A DNA stretch of 64,000 nucleotides from Micractinium sp. NFX-FRZ (GCA_029339195.1 JAPTJF010000094.1:95051-159050); one strand, 5' to 3'; shown: positions 47,027-60,156, numbered from the stretch's first letter. Numbers and translations are program-made. Notes: generated by a model from the letters alone, not told the origin.

Positions 47027-48674
47027 ACGGCGATCTTCCTGCGATTGAATTTGTGTGACGAGGGGCAGACTGACAACACGGTGCAGATGCTCTTGTTCAT
47101 GTGGCGCTTTGGCAAAGCGGCGCCTGCCGGCAATGGCGTCGGCCTCTGCGGCGGCGGCGGCAGCATAGTGCAGAGTCTCTGCTGCAGCACCAGCGCCGGC
47201 TGAGGTGGTATGCACCGTTACATTTGAGCCGCGAGTTCTTGGAAACAGCGCTTGAAGCTGCGCTGCCACTCCCTTTGTTGGCCTCCATGCTTCGCACCTG
47301 CACTAGGGCCCCGCTTCCAGCGCTCTCTGTCCCCAGCCAAGTTCAACAGTGCCTGCAGCGGCGGCACGCTTCTGTCCACAGAAGACTAGTCCAGGAAGCT
47401 CAGCCCTAAAAGCGCGGCGAACAGATGTTTTTTAAGCAATTGGCAGCTCCGGGGAGCTTTGATTTTGCTGAATATGTGCGGCTGTATGCAACTGGCGCCC
47501 CACACGTCTGCAGCCAAGGATGGCAACAGGTGTTCCGTTCTCTGAGATGAAAAATCTCACGCGCGCTTCCTTGGTTTGGGCGGGCACTTCATGATGCCAT
47601 CGGCGGTGCTGGCAACGAATCTTGCACCACTGACCTGCTGGGGCACTGCACTGCCCGCTGCCCGCCGGCCGCTTGTACCGGACCGCCGCCACCGGCCCGC
47701 CTCCACTGGCCAGCCTCGATCGCTCGCCTGCTGGCTGCTCGCTAATCACTCCCAATCTTTGTGTTTGGATGTAGGACAAGCTCATACGCGCCTGCCTTGC
47801 TCACGTGGCGTGCTGCCCACGTGGCCGACTTGCGGCGTGCTGGTACTTGGGGTGGGCGCATAAGCATGGAAAGGTGTGATGGGCGCTGTCGCGGCACCGG
47901 ACCAACGAACTTGCTCAGCGTGCCAGCGATCACACTAGGGAAGCATGGTAAGGCAGTGTGCAGCATGCTACAGTATGGTTCAGAGCTGCACAATCCAACG
48001 AAAATACGTTGTGTGATGCAGCGACAACAATGCACTGCGGATCCAGGCCAGCATTGCGTTGCGGGACTCCACTCAGCGCAGCACTGCATGATGGAACGCT
48101 GCATACCATGTGCACTGGCAGGGCCGGAGATGGGCCAGTTAGCAAGCAGTGACAGGGGGTGGAGTGATGGGTGCAATGACGTGGGGTGGAGTACCAACAT
48201 AGCGTGCATTCTGGCAAAGAGCTACATGCCTTGGACTGCACTGCAATATGCCCCACCTTCTCATCTGGCTGGCAAACCGTCAGACTACCCACATGCCTGA
48301 CTGCCCAACTCTCTCCAGCCCACTGCTTGCCCAGTAACCCACACGCACAGCGTGCACGCCGCCTCGTCTCGCCGTGGGCTGCTTCTATGTGACCTGCCTG
48401 CCTGCCCCATCCACCGGCCCCATCCACCGTACGCGGAGCGCGCGCCTTGGCCGTTGCAGACTGCAGCGGACTGAATGGCTGACCTGCCATGACGTGTCAT
48501 GAAATTGAGCCGGTGAGGCTGGTGCCGACAGTGGCCTTTCTACTGTAACTGAACATGCAGAGTGCCAATTTGCAAAGGGAACTTGCGCAAAGTTTCTGCA
48601 TGAAAAGGCAGACAAAGCTGTACGCAACATCTCTCATCTCTCTCAACTCACAGTATTGACCGCGCCTCATACAG
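47027..48674. promoter_or_regulatory. Divergent intergenic region between GT47-2 and SGNH-b
   Basis: The two genes start on opposite strands 1,648 bp apart, so both promoters and 5' UTRs lie here. ORFs in the interval show no signal peptide, domain or splice support, and I see no recognised gene or RNA. Confidence 0.4.
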
Positions 48675-51600
48675 ATGGCGAGGATCCAGCTCGGCCGGGC
48701 CGCTCCGAGTGCACTTCTATACATCGCTTTTTTCGCCGGCGCTCTGGTGGCCCTAGCAGCTGGCGTGCTCCTGGTGATTCATGCAAATTCGCTCAAGGCA
48801 AGGGAGGGCACACAGGGGCTTGAGCCCGTCTTGCAGCCGCGCGCTGTCACAACGAGTTGTGAGACGGCTTCTCTGCACTGCAGGGCGGCAGGTTTTCCTT
48901 GCTGGGCTCCGATCTCCTCAATCGCAAATGCGAGAGCGGCGGCCATGAAACAGCCGTGCCACCGCCGCCGCCTCCGCCCACAGCGGCAGGGGCGCTGCTC
49001 TCTGGCTGGCGCGCCAGCTCGGTTGTGGGCAACACGAGCTATAGCTCTGAGCTGCCTCTGCGGCAACTCGACAAGGGGATAGTCAGCTTTGGCTCGCGTG
49101 CACGTGCTCGGCTCGTGATGCAGAAGCTGCTTACTGGGCAACCACTGTCAGTGGCCATGGTCGGCGGCAGCATCACAGCGTGCGTGTCCCAATTCGCTAG
49201 GCCAGGCCCTTGTGCACACTCTTCTGGTGTTTGCAGGGCACAGAAAGATGGCATGAGCCTTTCTGCGCGTTGCTCTGCGGCAGGTGTGGGCCGCGCTGCG
49301 CTGGCCGATCGCGCGCCCGTCACTGCCCTTGCCCCTGACTCTCTCCACTGCTGCAGGTGGGCTCCGCAATACTGGGAGCGGCTTGGTGTGCAAACCATTT
49401 GGCCACAGTTTTTGGAGCAGTGGCTGCAAGAAGCCTTCCCTAGCAGCCGAATCAGCGTGCACAATGGCGCCGTTCCAGCCACACCCAGCACGTGCGCTCT
49501 ACTACCTCATCCTCCGCTGCTACTTGTGTGTGCGAGGGTGCAGTCTGACAAAGGCCGGCACAAGCCCCAGGGCAGCTCCCAATGAGCGCGCCTTCCACCT
49601 GAGGCCGGGAGCACAGCCTGCTTCCTCTCTTTTTGCACCTCTGTCTTAGCCTGGGCAGTAAACAAGTAATGGTTACGTCCAAACGGCCCCGTAAAAGGAC
49701 GCTGCTAAACACATCCGCCGCCACCTGGCTTCTCCTCTGCGCTTCTCTGCTGCAGCTATTTTGCCCTATGTTATTTTGCACATGCACCCCAGGATGCGGA
49801 CATCATCTTTGTGGAGGTATGCGCAAAACACCACTGCTGCTCCCGCATTGGCTGGCGCATTGGAAGTTGGCTCACCCCACCTGTCTGTGGATTTCAGCCA
49901 GTGTTTCGACGGCACTGCCGCACGGCATGAGAGGGCAGGCCGCGGTGCTTTGCGCCGCCTACCACCTGCCACATGCGTCGCGCCCGCATTTGAGCTGCGG
50001 CCCCTGTGCTGCAGACCACTGTGAACGACGGCGGCCATGAGGGTGCAGCCCCGGTGCGCAAAGCTCACGAGCGCTTGCTCAGAAAGCTGCTGACATATCC
50101 ACGACGACCGGCAGTGGTGGAGCTGATGATGTGGCAGTACCCTTGCTACGACCCAAACGGCACCGACGAATACTCAAAGCAAGGCTGGCGGTGAGCACTT
50201 GCAGAAGGCACGTCTGAGGGGCTCACTTACATGCACAAATACATTCCCGAGCCCGGCATGTACCAGACCTCTGACCCCTGTCAAGTCACTTAGGCCCCCT
50301 GTCGTGGCTTCTCGCGATTTCTGCGGCCATGTCCTGCATGCCCGGCTTGCACCAGCCTTGCACTTGCCGATGATGGGTCCCCCACAGAGAGAGCCTCCCT
50401 CATTGTGATCCGGGCCCCTGCCCGCAGGCGCTTCGACATCCCGTATCGATTCGGCAACGGCAATGAGGAGAATGGTGCAATTGCACAGTATTACCACCTA
50501 CCTCATCTGGGCTGGCGCAGCCTCATCTGGGACTACTTAAAAGAAGCCAGTGAGTGGTGCCACAGGGTTTGAATCGTAAAAGGTGCAGCCTCAGGTTGGC
50601 CCAAATTTTAGGGGAGGAATCGGGTACACACATGTATTTGTGATGGAAAAGGGGCCTTGCAGTCAAGAGCGGGAAGGAATTGGCTTGCAGTCAAGAGCAC
50701 GCATGCAAAGGCACAGGAAAGCAGTACACACGTGCAGGGCCCGCAGTGGAAGAATGGGCAGAGCTTGCTTATTCCGCGTTTGTGGTGGTTTGTGGGGTTG
50801 CATGTGATGGGTGCGTGTGATGGGGGCATCCCCCGTTGCCTTGCGTATATTTTTGTGCAAAACTGCAGGCAGCTGACAGCCTGGCAGTGTTGAGGTGCAT
50901 TGTATTGCATCATGTGCCTATGCACGCACGCCTCCATGTGTGTGCCTCTTGTTCTGCATTGCAATGAACTGGCTAGGCTGACCCCCCACGCAGCACTGAT
51001 ACATGCTTGCAGGGACACACACCCCGCTTCCGGGGGCGCCCAAGCCGGCAGATGATTATTGGCGCTCGGACTTCTACGTCAGAGATTGTAGGATGGAGGG
51101 AGGGGAGGGGGAAGGCACGAGGGGTGAAGTCACACCGTGCTCTGCATTCCAAGCGGCGCGGCATCAAACTGCAACATTGCCACATCCTTGCTCTTGCCCG
51201 ACTCCACTACTTGTGCAGGCATGCACCCCAGCCAGCGTGGTCACAGGCAAGCCCTAGTCGCTTGGGCCCACCGCTGCAGCTGCAAGGGCCTGTCCTTCCC
51301 TGGATTTTCTGCATTGTGCATGCCAATCATGTGCTGCACATGCACAAAACATTACGTATGCGCCCTTGCGCTCGACATGGGCCCACAGACTGATTGCAGA
51401 CTTGGTCATTCGCTGGTTTCAGCGCATGCTAGATGATGTCACATTCTACCCTGTGGAGCCGGAGGATGAGCAGGAGGCGCGGCTGGGGCTGATGGAGCCC
51501 ATGTTCCATGTGAGTATCACCTCTCAAGGTCGCTCAAGCATAGTACATGTACATCCCACCATCTGCTCACCCACCTACCCATTTGCACACCTGCCTCAGG

Positions 51601-53022
51601 CTCATGTGCCCGTTGACCAGCCAATCTGCTCTGCCCGTTTTGAGTGCTAGGCAACGCCTCACAACCGCTGTGCTCCCTGACTTTTGGCACGTTGCCTGCA
51701 GGATAACTACCCCCCAGAGAACAGCTTTTGCCATATTGGGGAGCGCTTCAAGGACCTGGTTTCACAGCACGATCCAGCATGGGAGTGGAAGAATGATGCC
51801 GACCCAAAGGTTGCCCACCGCCCCTGGCACGCCTGACAACCTTCCGACCTTCAGGGTCAAAACTGACTTCGCCATTCCATGATTGAGTCCTACAAAGCAC
51901 TCATACACTGGCCTGTGATGCCACCATTCATGCGTGCAGAAGCCCAAGTTCGGGTATATTTCCACTCAACCGGGCTCTTCCTTACAGTTTGTGGTCAACA
52001 CCAGCGCGGTGCGTGCGTGGCATGGCAGCAGGCGTGTTTGCTTGCTTGCATGTCAGTGTGCATGCTTCCTTTCCAAATAACTGCTCGCTTGCGCTCGCGC
52101 ACGTGCACGTAGATTGCATGGCAAGCCTAGTCACATTGCCCACTTGCATGTGTAAGCACACATCCACGCTTGCCGTGCCATGCAGGTGGGGACTGCCCCA
52201 AAGCAGGACAAATTGAAGCTGGTTGTTGGGCACTTGAAGAGCTACGCGGGAATGGGCCAAGCAGAGTTGTCCTGCGTGATGGGGTGCACTTGCGACGCGG
52301 TGATGGTAGATGGACACACAGAAGAACGAAGCTCGCAGATGCACATGGCCGACATGCTGGTCACAAGAGCGGGTGCGGCTCTATTTTATGGTTACATTAT
52401 GGGGCGCAGTGCGTCAACGCACAACTGTGGTGCATGTTGTGTTCTTCGCCTCGTCTACAATCTGAAATTGGGGCACGGTGCTGCCTTGCACGTCATTGCA
52501 ATGCGCTGAAGTGCGGTGCCGAGACATGCGGGCGTGGATGGGATGGGGTGACGGCAGCACGGGGCATGGGAGGGGCTGGCAGCCTATCGGATACTGTTTC
52601 TTTTTTGCCACATAGCCACGGGGAGCTGACGTTCCAGGCCTTATTGCTATGTTGCCAAGCTCCTGCACCCATGTAGGTGCCTGCGCCATCAAGGTGACCG
52701 TCCTTGACAACACGACATCAGGGGGCCACAAGTTCAAGCTGATGGTGAGCAGCAGTGTTCATGCCATTTCATGCAAATTCTTTGTCAAGTCCCCACGTTA
52801 ACAGTTTGGCCATAACTGAGCGCTGCATGGTTGCGCTTCAAACTTAGTGCCCTTTACCTGTGTCCTCGTAGTCCCATTCCACCTCACCATCAACCCTTGC
52901 AGGCTGCTGTTCTGGCTGACGACCCGCTGGCAGTCTTAGACTCGCTAGCGCTCAACGCTGTGGAGACATTTTTCGCAGATCAAGCGGAACCAGCATTGCA
53001 CAACTCTTCGGAGGACAACTGA
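48675..53022 (+). CDS. SGNH/GDSL-type esterase-like type II membrane protein (SGNH-b)
   Basis: Fourteen exons (48675-48797, 48884-49179, 49357-49491, 49756-49816, 50015-50190, 50428-50549, 51013-51087, 51219-51246, 51389-51509, 51702-51809, 51940-52008, 52186-52372, 52677-52744, 52903-53022) give about 562 residues. A strong anchor (ALLYIAFFAGALVALAAGVL) follows a 13-residue head, then a polyproline stretch. The SGNH motifs are MVGGSIT (Ser137) and RDCMHP (Asp329/His332). The C-terminal unit has FGYISTQPGSS, VVGHLKSYAGMG, DGHTEERSS and SGGHKFKLM, matching SGNH-a. Introns 1 (AAG|GCAAGG) and 8 (CAG|GCAAGC) are best explained as GC-AG introns, since only these donors keep phase. The 28-nt exon 8 carries the catalytic histidine. 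Likely a Golgi or surface ester hydrolase or acyltransferase; the substrate is not evident. Confidence 0.85.
50659..50701 (+). repeat. Short direct repeat in an SGNH-b intron
   Basis: CTTGCAGTCAAGAGC occurs twice about 28 bp apart in the intron after exon 6. Confidence 0.7.
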
Positions 53023-54222
53023 AACACCCCAGCGGGTGCACAGCGGGTGCATGCCGTTTGTCCGCTGGATTGTGCATCAATGCAGCCTGTAACATGCGCT
53101 TTCGTTGAAATCGAGGTTCATACCGGACGGAAGGTGCACCAAGGGCTTGTCCGGCCGGCGCAGATGTGTCGGGCCCAAGGTGGGCTCGTGATTCAACACT
53201 GTATTCTCTGATAGTACGGTAGGTGCAGGGGGGGTCAAAAGTATTGCACCAGCCACCCAGGCCCGTGCAGGTAGCAGCAGCCTTTAGACCGTCTACACCA
53301 CATTGGTCCCGGTGGCAACGCACCTGAACGTGGATCTTGTGCCAATGGACCACCGTTTGCTTGCTGCCATGCCGGTACCACAGGACAGCACCGGTTGGGA
53401 AAAGCGCACATGCACAGAGGCATGAAGGTGAGCGCCGCTTGACTGATGTTGGTCATGCGGTGCGCGCAGCAATCAAGCACTGCAGGTTTCTGGCATCTTG
53501 CTGAAGCAGATGCACATGAGCATGTCAAGGCAAGCAAAGCTGCCGGTGGAGCAAGCCATGCGCCCAACAAGAGAATCAGCATAAGTCATTGTGGAGGCCA
53601 TGTGGAGGCCATGGCAGCAGGGACCAGTGCCCACCATCGCTGTGCACGGCACAGCTGCAGGAGTGCGCGGCTGGTGCCCAGGGTTTTTTATTGGTTGGTG
53701 ACGCTGCCGGCGACAGGTGCAATGCACGCTGGCTCGTCTTGCACACCTCCCTCCCGGGGGATGGGTTGAGAGGCAGCGGCAACAGAAGCAGGAGCGGAGG
53801 AGGCAGGCAGGCTGGCATGTGGGCTGGCTGGCTGGCAGTAGCGATGCAGATCAGTATCCCCTCCAGCACGGGGCCGAGTCAAATGATGTGGTTATTGTGC
53901 GCGCCTACTGCGCGGCAGGCGCCCGGCGACGGCGCCCCCCCACCGACCGCTATGGGGGATCGCTTGCAATCCATCAATGAGGCTCATCCAGCAGGATCAG
54001 CCTGCAAAGAGACCTGGACCTGCAAGGCAGTGATGATCACAGGCCCATCCTCCGGCTGACCTGTCACTTGATCCCCTGGGACACTGGGGGGAGCTGTCGG
54101 GGGTGGAGTGTACCTTGGGACACCTGTGCCTGTTGGCGGTGCCAAGGTGGATGGGCCCAACAGTGGGTCTTGTCGACCCTTCGTGCGCCACCTTCTCTTG
54201 CGCTGCGTGTGTGAACACCGGG
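53023..54222. other. 3' UTR of SGNH-b and promoter region of the methyltransferase
   Basis: TGTAA at 53088-53092 ends the SGNH-b transcript. From about 53100 to the methyltransferase ATG at 54223 there are only low-confidence ORFs and a GCTG tetranucleotide run near 53821-53835. No gene is recognised. Confidence 0.4.
53088..53092 (+). terminator. TGTAA polyadenylation signal of SGNH-b
   Basis: TGTAA 66 nt after the stop codon. Confidence 0.65.
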
Positions 54223-57200
54223 ATGGTGGCCTTGCGCAGGGGCACCGGGCGCCTGGCCGGCAAGAGTCGAGGCACCGCCCTGCTGGTCGCCTACGCCGTA
54301 CTGACCACTCTGTTGCTGGTGAATCAATGGTGGCAGACACCCGGACAGGTAAGGAGGCGCCCGTGGGTGTGCGACCGATGGTAAGAGGAGAGCGGGTAGC
54401 TACGGCTCCAGGCCCTGAGAGGCACGTTGGCATCTCGGTGACTCTGTGACGGACCTGGGTCACCGCAGGTCGCCACCACTACCCCCGCCGCCGCCGCCCC
54501 CCCGCCGCCTGCCGTTGCCGCCTCCTGCCTGTGGGTGCCCCTAATAGTTTACCTTCCCGCCCATCGGGTTGCTGTGGCTTTCCCTCGGCAGGTCACCATG
54601 AACACTGTGGAAGCACAAGCGTCTGATGCACAGTGCAAGGCAAGCCGGTTGAGCTTACTCGCGGCTGGGCAGGTGCCAAGGCGGCAGGCTTCCCGCCTGA
54701 TACACATGTGAGCCCCGCGCCCTCGCTTCTGCCCAGGCACTCGCCACCTCATTGCTCTCGCTGTTCCCCGCCCTGCCCTGTCCCCTGCAGCCTTGCCCTG
54801 CGTGCCAGCAAAGGGAGTGCCCCAAGGCGAGCGTCGGGGCAGCGGCCGCGGCAGGCCAGCTGACGGCAGCTACTGGGGGCTCTGGCTCCCCTACAGAGAT
54901 CCTGCTTCCACCGATCAACCTCATGGAACTGCTGGGCCCCAGTAAGTGGGCCTGTAGGCGAGTGAGCGTGGTGGGAAATGCCGAGGTATAGCGAGTGGTT
55001 GAGCCAGTGGTCGGCATTGTGGGTGCGCCCGCGGCCGCAGTGACTAGGCATGTTGATGCTGCTGGGGGGCGCGTCGAGTGCTTCTGTGGGTGTTGCTGGG
55101 GCGCGCGTCGAGTGCTCCTGTGGATGCTGCTGGGGCAGTGCGTTGCAGCTGTTCTAAGACGGCTGGCTGCGCTGGCGTGCCGGCCGCTCTTGCCGTTATG
55201 CCTAGCTGGCCCGTCCACGCGTGCAGCTCCCGCTCCCGCTCCCGCCAGGAGCTGCCACGCCACGCCACGCCACGTCATGCCACGCCTGGGCGGCAGTGCG
55301 ACGTGCAGAGTGTGCTTCCGCCGCCCCATTACCCTGGAGTATGTTCCTACAGGCTGAAATGGCGGCCCCCGCCCCGCCCCGCCCTGCTCATCCTGTCCCG
55401 CCTTGCGCCTGCAGAGAATGCGCTGTCCTCTGTGTCGGACATTGCCTACATGGCGTACCGCTGTGTGCCGCCGCTCAAGGACTCTGTGCTGAAAGGGGCG
55501 GGCGACGCCGCGCTGCAGGCGGCGCAGGCAGCGCTGCAGCAGGAGCTAGAGGCAATGCTCACCCAGATACAAGGGTCCCCAGGTGGGGCCCAATTTGGGG
55601 CAAGGTCCTCGCTTGGCTTGGCTTGGCTTGGCTTGACTTTTCTTGGCTTGGAGGAATTGGATTCACCTGGCTTGGATTAGTTGATTTGCACATCAGTGGA
55701 TCGCGAGGCACAGCATGCGGCGATGTCAGGGCAGGGGTTCTAGTGGGGGCAGGCGTGGGGCTGGTCCAGTGGGCCCAAAGCAGGCTCAAAACTCCAGGCT
55801 TGCAGGCGCCAGGGCCTGTAGCGGGCCTAGAGACAGCATACGCCGAGAGTTAATCGTGCCTGGAGCGAGGCATGTAGCCAGCCAGCTGCTTGTGTATGTT
55901 CCCTTCCCTTCTGGACTCTCGCTTCCACAACACCAACCCCCGCTTCCTCCTCTCGGCTCCCTCTCCCCGCCCACTGCCTCCTGCCCTGCAGCCGACCCCC
56001 AGAAGACAGTGCAAGACAACCTGGGCCTTCCGGGGGTCAACCATCCCAGCTTCTGGGCTGCACGCGAGGCAATTTCAGAGCATCTGGCCAAGGGGTATGC
56101 TTTCGACGTGCAGGGCGCTGCGTTTTGCTGCGCATCAAAGGGTGAGGCCCAGGGACGGGCGAGAGGGGCAGGCAAGGAGGGGGGAGTCAAGAGGGCAGGG
56201 CAGGGCCGCGACTGGTTTTGAAAGGGGGGATCGTTGGGGGAGCAGTGCAGGGAGCGGGCTGCTGCAGGCTGGCCATGCTGCTGCTGCTGCTGCCGCTGCT
56301 GCAGGGGTTCCCAACTGCTCCCCACGTCGCGGGCCTGCCCTCCCTGCCTATGGCTACCTTCCCATATGCTTGCAGACAAGAAGGTGGCAGCAGAGCAGTT
56401 GGGCAAGCTCGACGGTCTAGAGGGCTGCGGCGTTGAGTGCCTTGGGTGAGCGTGTTTTGAGTCGCCCGCCTGTCGTGCTCATCCGCTGGCCATCCCGCTT
56501 GCCCGCACCCCCTGCCTGGCCTGAGCATCTGCTACATGGCCCTTTCAAGCCTTCTTGTCTGCGCCCATTTGCCTTTCTCTGCCTGCTACTGCCCGCCCGC
56601 CTGACCGCCCGCCTGACCGCCCTTGACCGCCTGCATCCGCGTGCCCCGCACGCCCCCCACGTCTGCCCCTGTCCCTGCAGCTACCCCACCGGCAGCTTTA
56701 TTTCTGACACAATCGCCAACATGGCGCGCCGCATGACGTACGATGGGTTCTGCACAGGTCGGTAGGGATGCATGCAGGGTGCATAAGGCAAGCGGCAGGC
56801 GTGCATTACCAAACGTCAATGGGGGTGTGGCGGTGTCAGCCAGCGTCTTGGGAATGCTCAAGCACGCTCGGTCAACAACAATGTTGTTAGACCAAAATGA
56901 CCACCAAAGCACCATCCCAAACTTGCTGCAGACCCACCCGTCTACAAGGAGGGGTATGCAAATGAAATGGTCAAGGTGGGCCCTGTTGGTTGCTGTGTGT
57001 GTAATGTGGTGGCGGTAAGGCAAGCGCACGGGGAGGTCGCGGAGGGCGGGCACGGCAGGGAGCATTGGCCCACAGCAATGTAACTATTTTGCGTCTCCTC
57101 ACTCCCAACCACAATTCCCCTCCCCGCTGTTGCAGCGCATGAGCAGCCCCAAGTATAAGGAGTGGTTTAATGTGGACACTTACGCCGACGACTCCATCAC

Positions 57201-60156
57201 CTTTGCCTTCCAGCTGCTGTATGAGCACCATATGGTGGGTGGGTAGCATATCGGTGTCATGGAGGATGGGTGTTGCTTTGAGAGCACAGTGCACTCCTCG
57301 GCAGTTGTAATGTGTCGACCAATCAAGAGTCTGGTTTGGACTTCAGCATGGTAGTGACTGGACTGGTTGCCGCCAGGTTGGTTGTGGGCGCGATCCTGCC
57401 AGCCCGGATGGAGGTGCTTCGGGGCACAAGGCGCCAGCGTGAGCTGGGCAGGAGCAGGTGAGGAGGAGGTGCTTGCCAGCGGAACATCATTGTGTTGTTT
57501 TCGCTTGTGACCTTGTTGGCAGGCCTTATCCAAGTCTTGCTGCACGGCGTGTTTGCGCCTACGCAGGGTGGTCAGGCTAGCGCCTTGCGCAAGCAGGACC
57601 GTTTTGGGAGCCTCCGCCTGCCCGGCCTCCTACGCATGCCCGCCCCATGAGCGCCCCCCACCCACCCACTGCGCCTGTAATTGCAGACCTTCCTGCGGCA
57701 GCGCTGGCTGGGCGCAGTGTGCCTGCAGAATCCCTTTGATGCCTGGTCCATCCAGGACGTCATCTTCACAGGTGAGGCTTGCACTGTCCGTCGCGTGTGC
57801 CTGCTCTAGGTGTCAAGGTTTTGTAGTGTTGGTCTGGTCCATTCTGCATCATCTCCAACGAGCAGAGCTTTCCTCCCTCCAACCTTTGCCTGCCCAGCGG
57901 CAGGTCTGCTGTATGATCTACCCCTGTCCTTGTGCAGCCCTGTTGCGCACACGCTTCCCCCCTTACTGCACCAGCCTCCAGGCGACCAGAATGTCAAGGC
58001 GGGCACCATCCAGACCTCCAATGGCGGTTCCACCCTCCTGTGGTCAAGTCCTGCAAGGCCATTGTCCCTTCCTTGTGTTTCCCCACAACCTGCAGTGAAG
58101 CCCGACTTGATCATCGAGGCGGGCACCGCCAACGGCGGCTCTGCCCTCATGTGGGCATCCATTCTGCACCTCATCGGGCAGGGTGGGCGGGTCATCACTC
58201 TTGATTTAGACGACCCCAAGCGGCAGGTGTTTGGAGCCAATGCGGTGAGCTGCGGCTGGGTAGCTCATATGTCTCTGCTGACTACTTTGGGTGTCCCTTC
58301 TGTGTGTGCTGAGTGTGCACGTGTGCTTGTTGTTGTGTGCGCCGTCGTGGTGTGGCAATCTGCAGCAGGGGCCAGGCACCCGGCGCCTGTACGTGGGGTG
58401 GCTCGTTTGCGTGCCATGGCGATGTGCTTGTGTGATCTGGTTTGCGGGCTGTGGCGCTTTGCCCTTTGAGCCTGCCTTCCATCCCAAGGTTTTTGCACCC
58501 CACCAGCATGTCCCTGTTGGCTCTGCTCCTTTCTCTAGGGCCACTGCCTGCTCATCCCTACAGGTGTTTACGGTTCATATCCTTATACACAGGCCATCGT
58601 GCCACCCCATCCCATGCTCAATCTCCTCCCTCCTCTTCTTGTCCAGGCCAACCCGTGGGAGAGCCCCCTGTGGGAGAAGTATGTCACGTTTATCAAGGGC
58701 TCCTCCGTCTCACCAGAGGTCTTCGAGCAAGTGAAGAAAGCGCACTCAGAAGCGAAACGGGTGAGGCGCGGGCTGCCGGCGCAACTCGCTTGCTGTTCTA
58801 CTACGTTAGGGAAGCACATGGGCAATGCGTGCCCCTGCTGCCCTGCTTGTCCACTCCTCACCCTCGTGCCCATGCGTAGCCTGCACAGCCCGTCACTGTG
58901 GCACCCAACTCCGCGCAACATTTGCCCCGCTCCGCTGCGCAATTGCCGAAGACATGGTCTGTGCGAAGGTTCCCATCCATATGCATCATATCTGCCTGCC
59001 GTTCTTCAACTTTATTGCCCTCCCACAATGGCACCCAAGTCTCACCCACCCTTGCGCCCGCCTGCCCTCCCCCTCCAGCAGCACCTTGCCCTGATGCACA
59101 ATCACCAGGAGATCCCTGCCTGCCTGCCTGCCACGTCCGACTCCCATTATATTCCCCTTCCCCTTTGCTTACACTACAACACCCCATCCACAGGTGCTGG
59201 TACTGCTGGACAGCAACCACCAGGAGGCTCACGTAATCAAGGAAACCGAGATGTACTGGTGTGTGTGTGTGCGTGCTGCATGTGTGGGTGCATGTGTGGT
59301 GTGTGTGTACGTGCATGTATGGTGTGGGTGTGAGGCGTGTGTACGTGCATGTGTACGCATTACCTGTCACATGTTCACTTCTAATCTGCCGGCTCTCTGC
59401 CGACTTCCTGTCCTCCTGCCATACAGCCCGCTGGCCTCCCCAGGCAGCTACTGCATTACACAGGTGGGGACAGAGAGAATACGCAGTTACGGGCACATCT
59501 GGGCGTGGGTGTGCGCAGATGCACCAATCCCTGGCTTTGCCAGGCAGTTGCTGCATGAAGTGTTATTGTTGTGTTGGATTGAATGGGTGAATGGATTGAA
59601 TGGGTGAATGGGTGAGGGGTCTGGCTTGAGCTTGCCGGGGTGCTCATCTTCCTTCCAGCCCGTGCTTTGCTATGGCAGCCCTCTTTCTGGCCACCTTAAT
59701 GGCCCACCCACCAAGAACAGAACTCTGCACCCTGCGCTCTGCTCTCTGTTCTTCTTTTTTTCAGTGGCCTCCCCCGGAACCTCCCCAGCCCCCTCCCCCT
59801 AGACTCACCACCCTGCCCTCGCTTCCATTCAAACCTTGACTGGCCCACCCCACCCCACCCGTCGCACCATCACCCTGCCGCTGCCCAGTCCTCCATGTCG
59901 GCCCAAGGTGCCCTGCCCCCTGCAGGCCATCAAGATGGGCCAGGGGAGGTGCAAGCCCTTCCCTCTACTGTGCTAATCATGTCCCTCCATGCCACGACGC
60001 CCCCTGCAGGACACCAAGATGGGGCGCTTCAATTGGGAGGGCCCAATGGTGGGGGTGGAGACATTTTTGAAGAACCACCCAGAATTTTCAAGCGACCGCT
60101 CCCGGGAGCTCTACTTCACAGACCACCCACGGGGCTACCTGAAACGCCAGGGATAA
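54223..60156 (+). CDS. Membrane-anchored CmcI-like (PF04989-type) SAM-dependent methyltransferase
   Basis: Fifteen exons (54223-54348, 54592-54672, 54791-54941, 55415-55582, 55992-56141, 56376-56445, 56681-56757, 56932-56975, 57136-57234, 57687-57771, 58096-58244, 58647-58760, 59194-59258, 59427-59463, 60010-60156) encode about 520 residues. The head has one anchor segment (ALLVAYAVLTTLLLV, near residues 18-32) and a low-complexity linker. The catalytic part shows IIEAGTANGGSALMWA (SAM-binding loop, residues 356-371), VITLDLDDP and VLLDSNHQEAHV (442-452, equivalent to the LDSDHS-type metal site of CmcI) with CPLASPGSYCITQ. This family includes cephalosporin 7-alpha-methoxylation proteins and rhamnosyl O-methyltransferases; in a Golgi-anchored algal protein, O-methylation of a wall sugar is the likeliest role (inference). 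Exon 2 could instead end at 54639 with a GC donor (AAG|GCAAGC); both options keep phase. Confidence 0.85.
57991..58043 (+). repeat. Intronic copy of the exon 11 coding edge, methyltransferase gene
   Basis: AAGGCGGGCACC...AATGGCGGTTCCACCCTCCT copies 58111-58153 (GAGGCGGGCACC...AACGGCGGCTCTGCCCTCAT), which encodes the SAM-binding loop. It carries a 9-bp insertion and lies inside the preceding intron. Confidence 0.85.
59915..59950 (+). repeat. Intronic copy of the last-exon acceptor edge, methyltransferase gene
   Basis: CCCCCTGCAGGCCATCAAGA then TGGG repeats 60001-60030 (CCCCTGCAGGACACCAAGAT). The offset is about 85 bp. The copied AG is a plausible but frame-breaking alternative acceptor. Confidence 0.85.

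Noticed and set aside
47100..47480. ORFs upstream of the GT47-2 start as an extra 5' coding extension
   Set aside because: The in-frame extension is low-complexity Ala-rich sequence that would bury the signal peptide; the downstream ATG at 47026 gives a normal secretory start.
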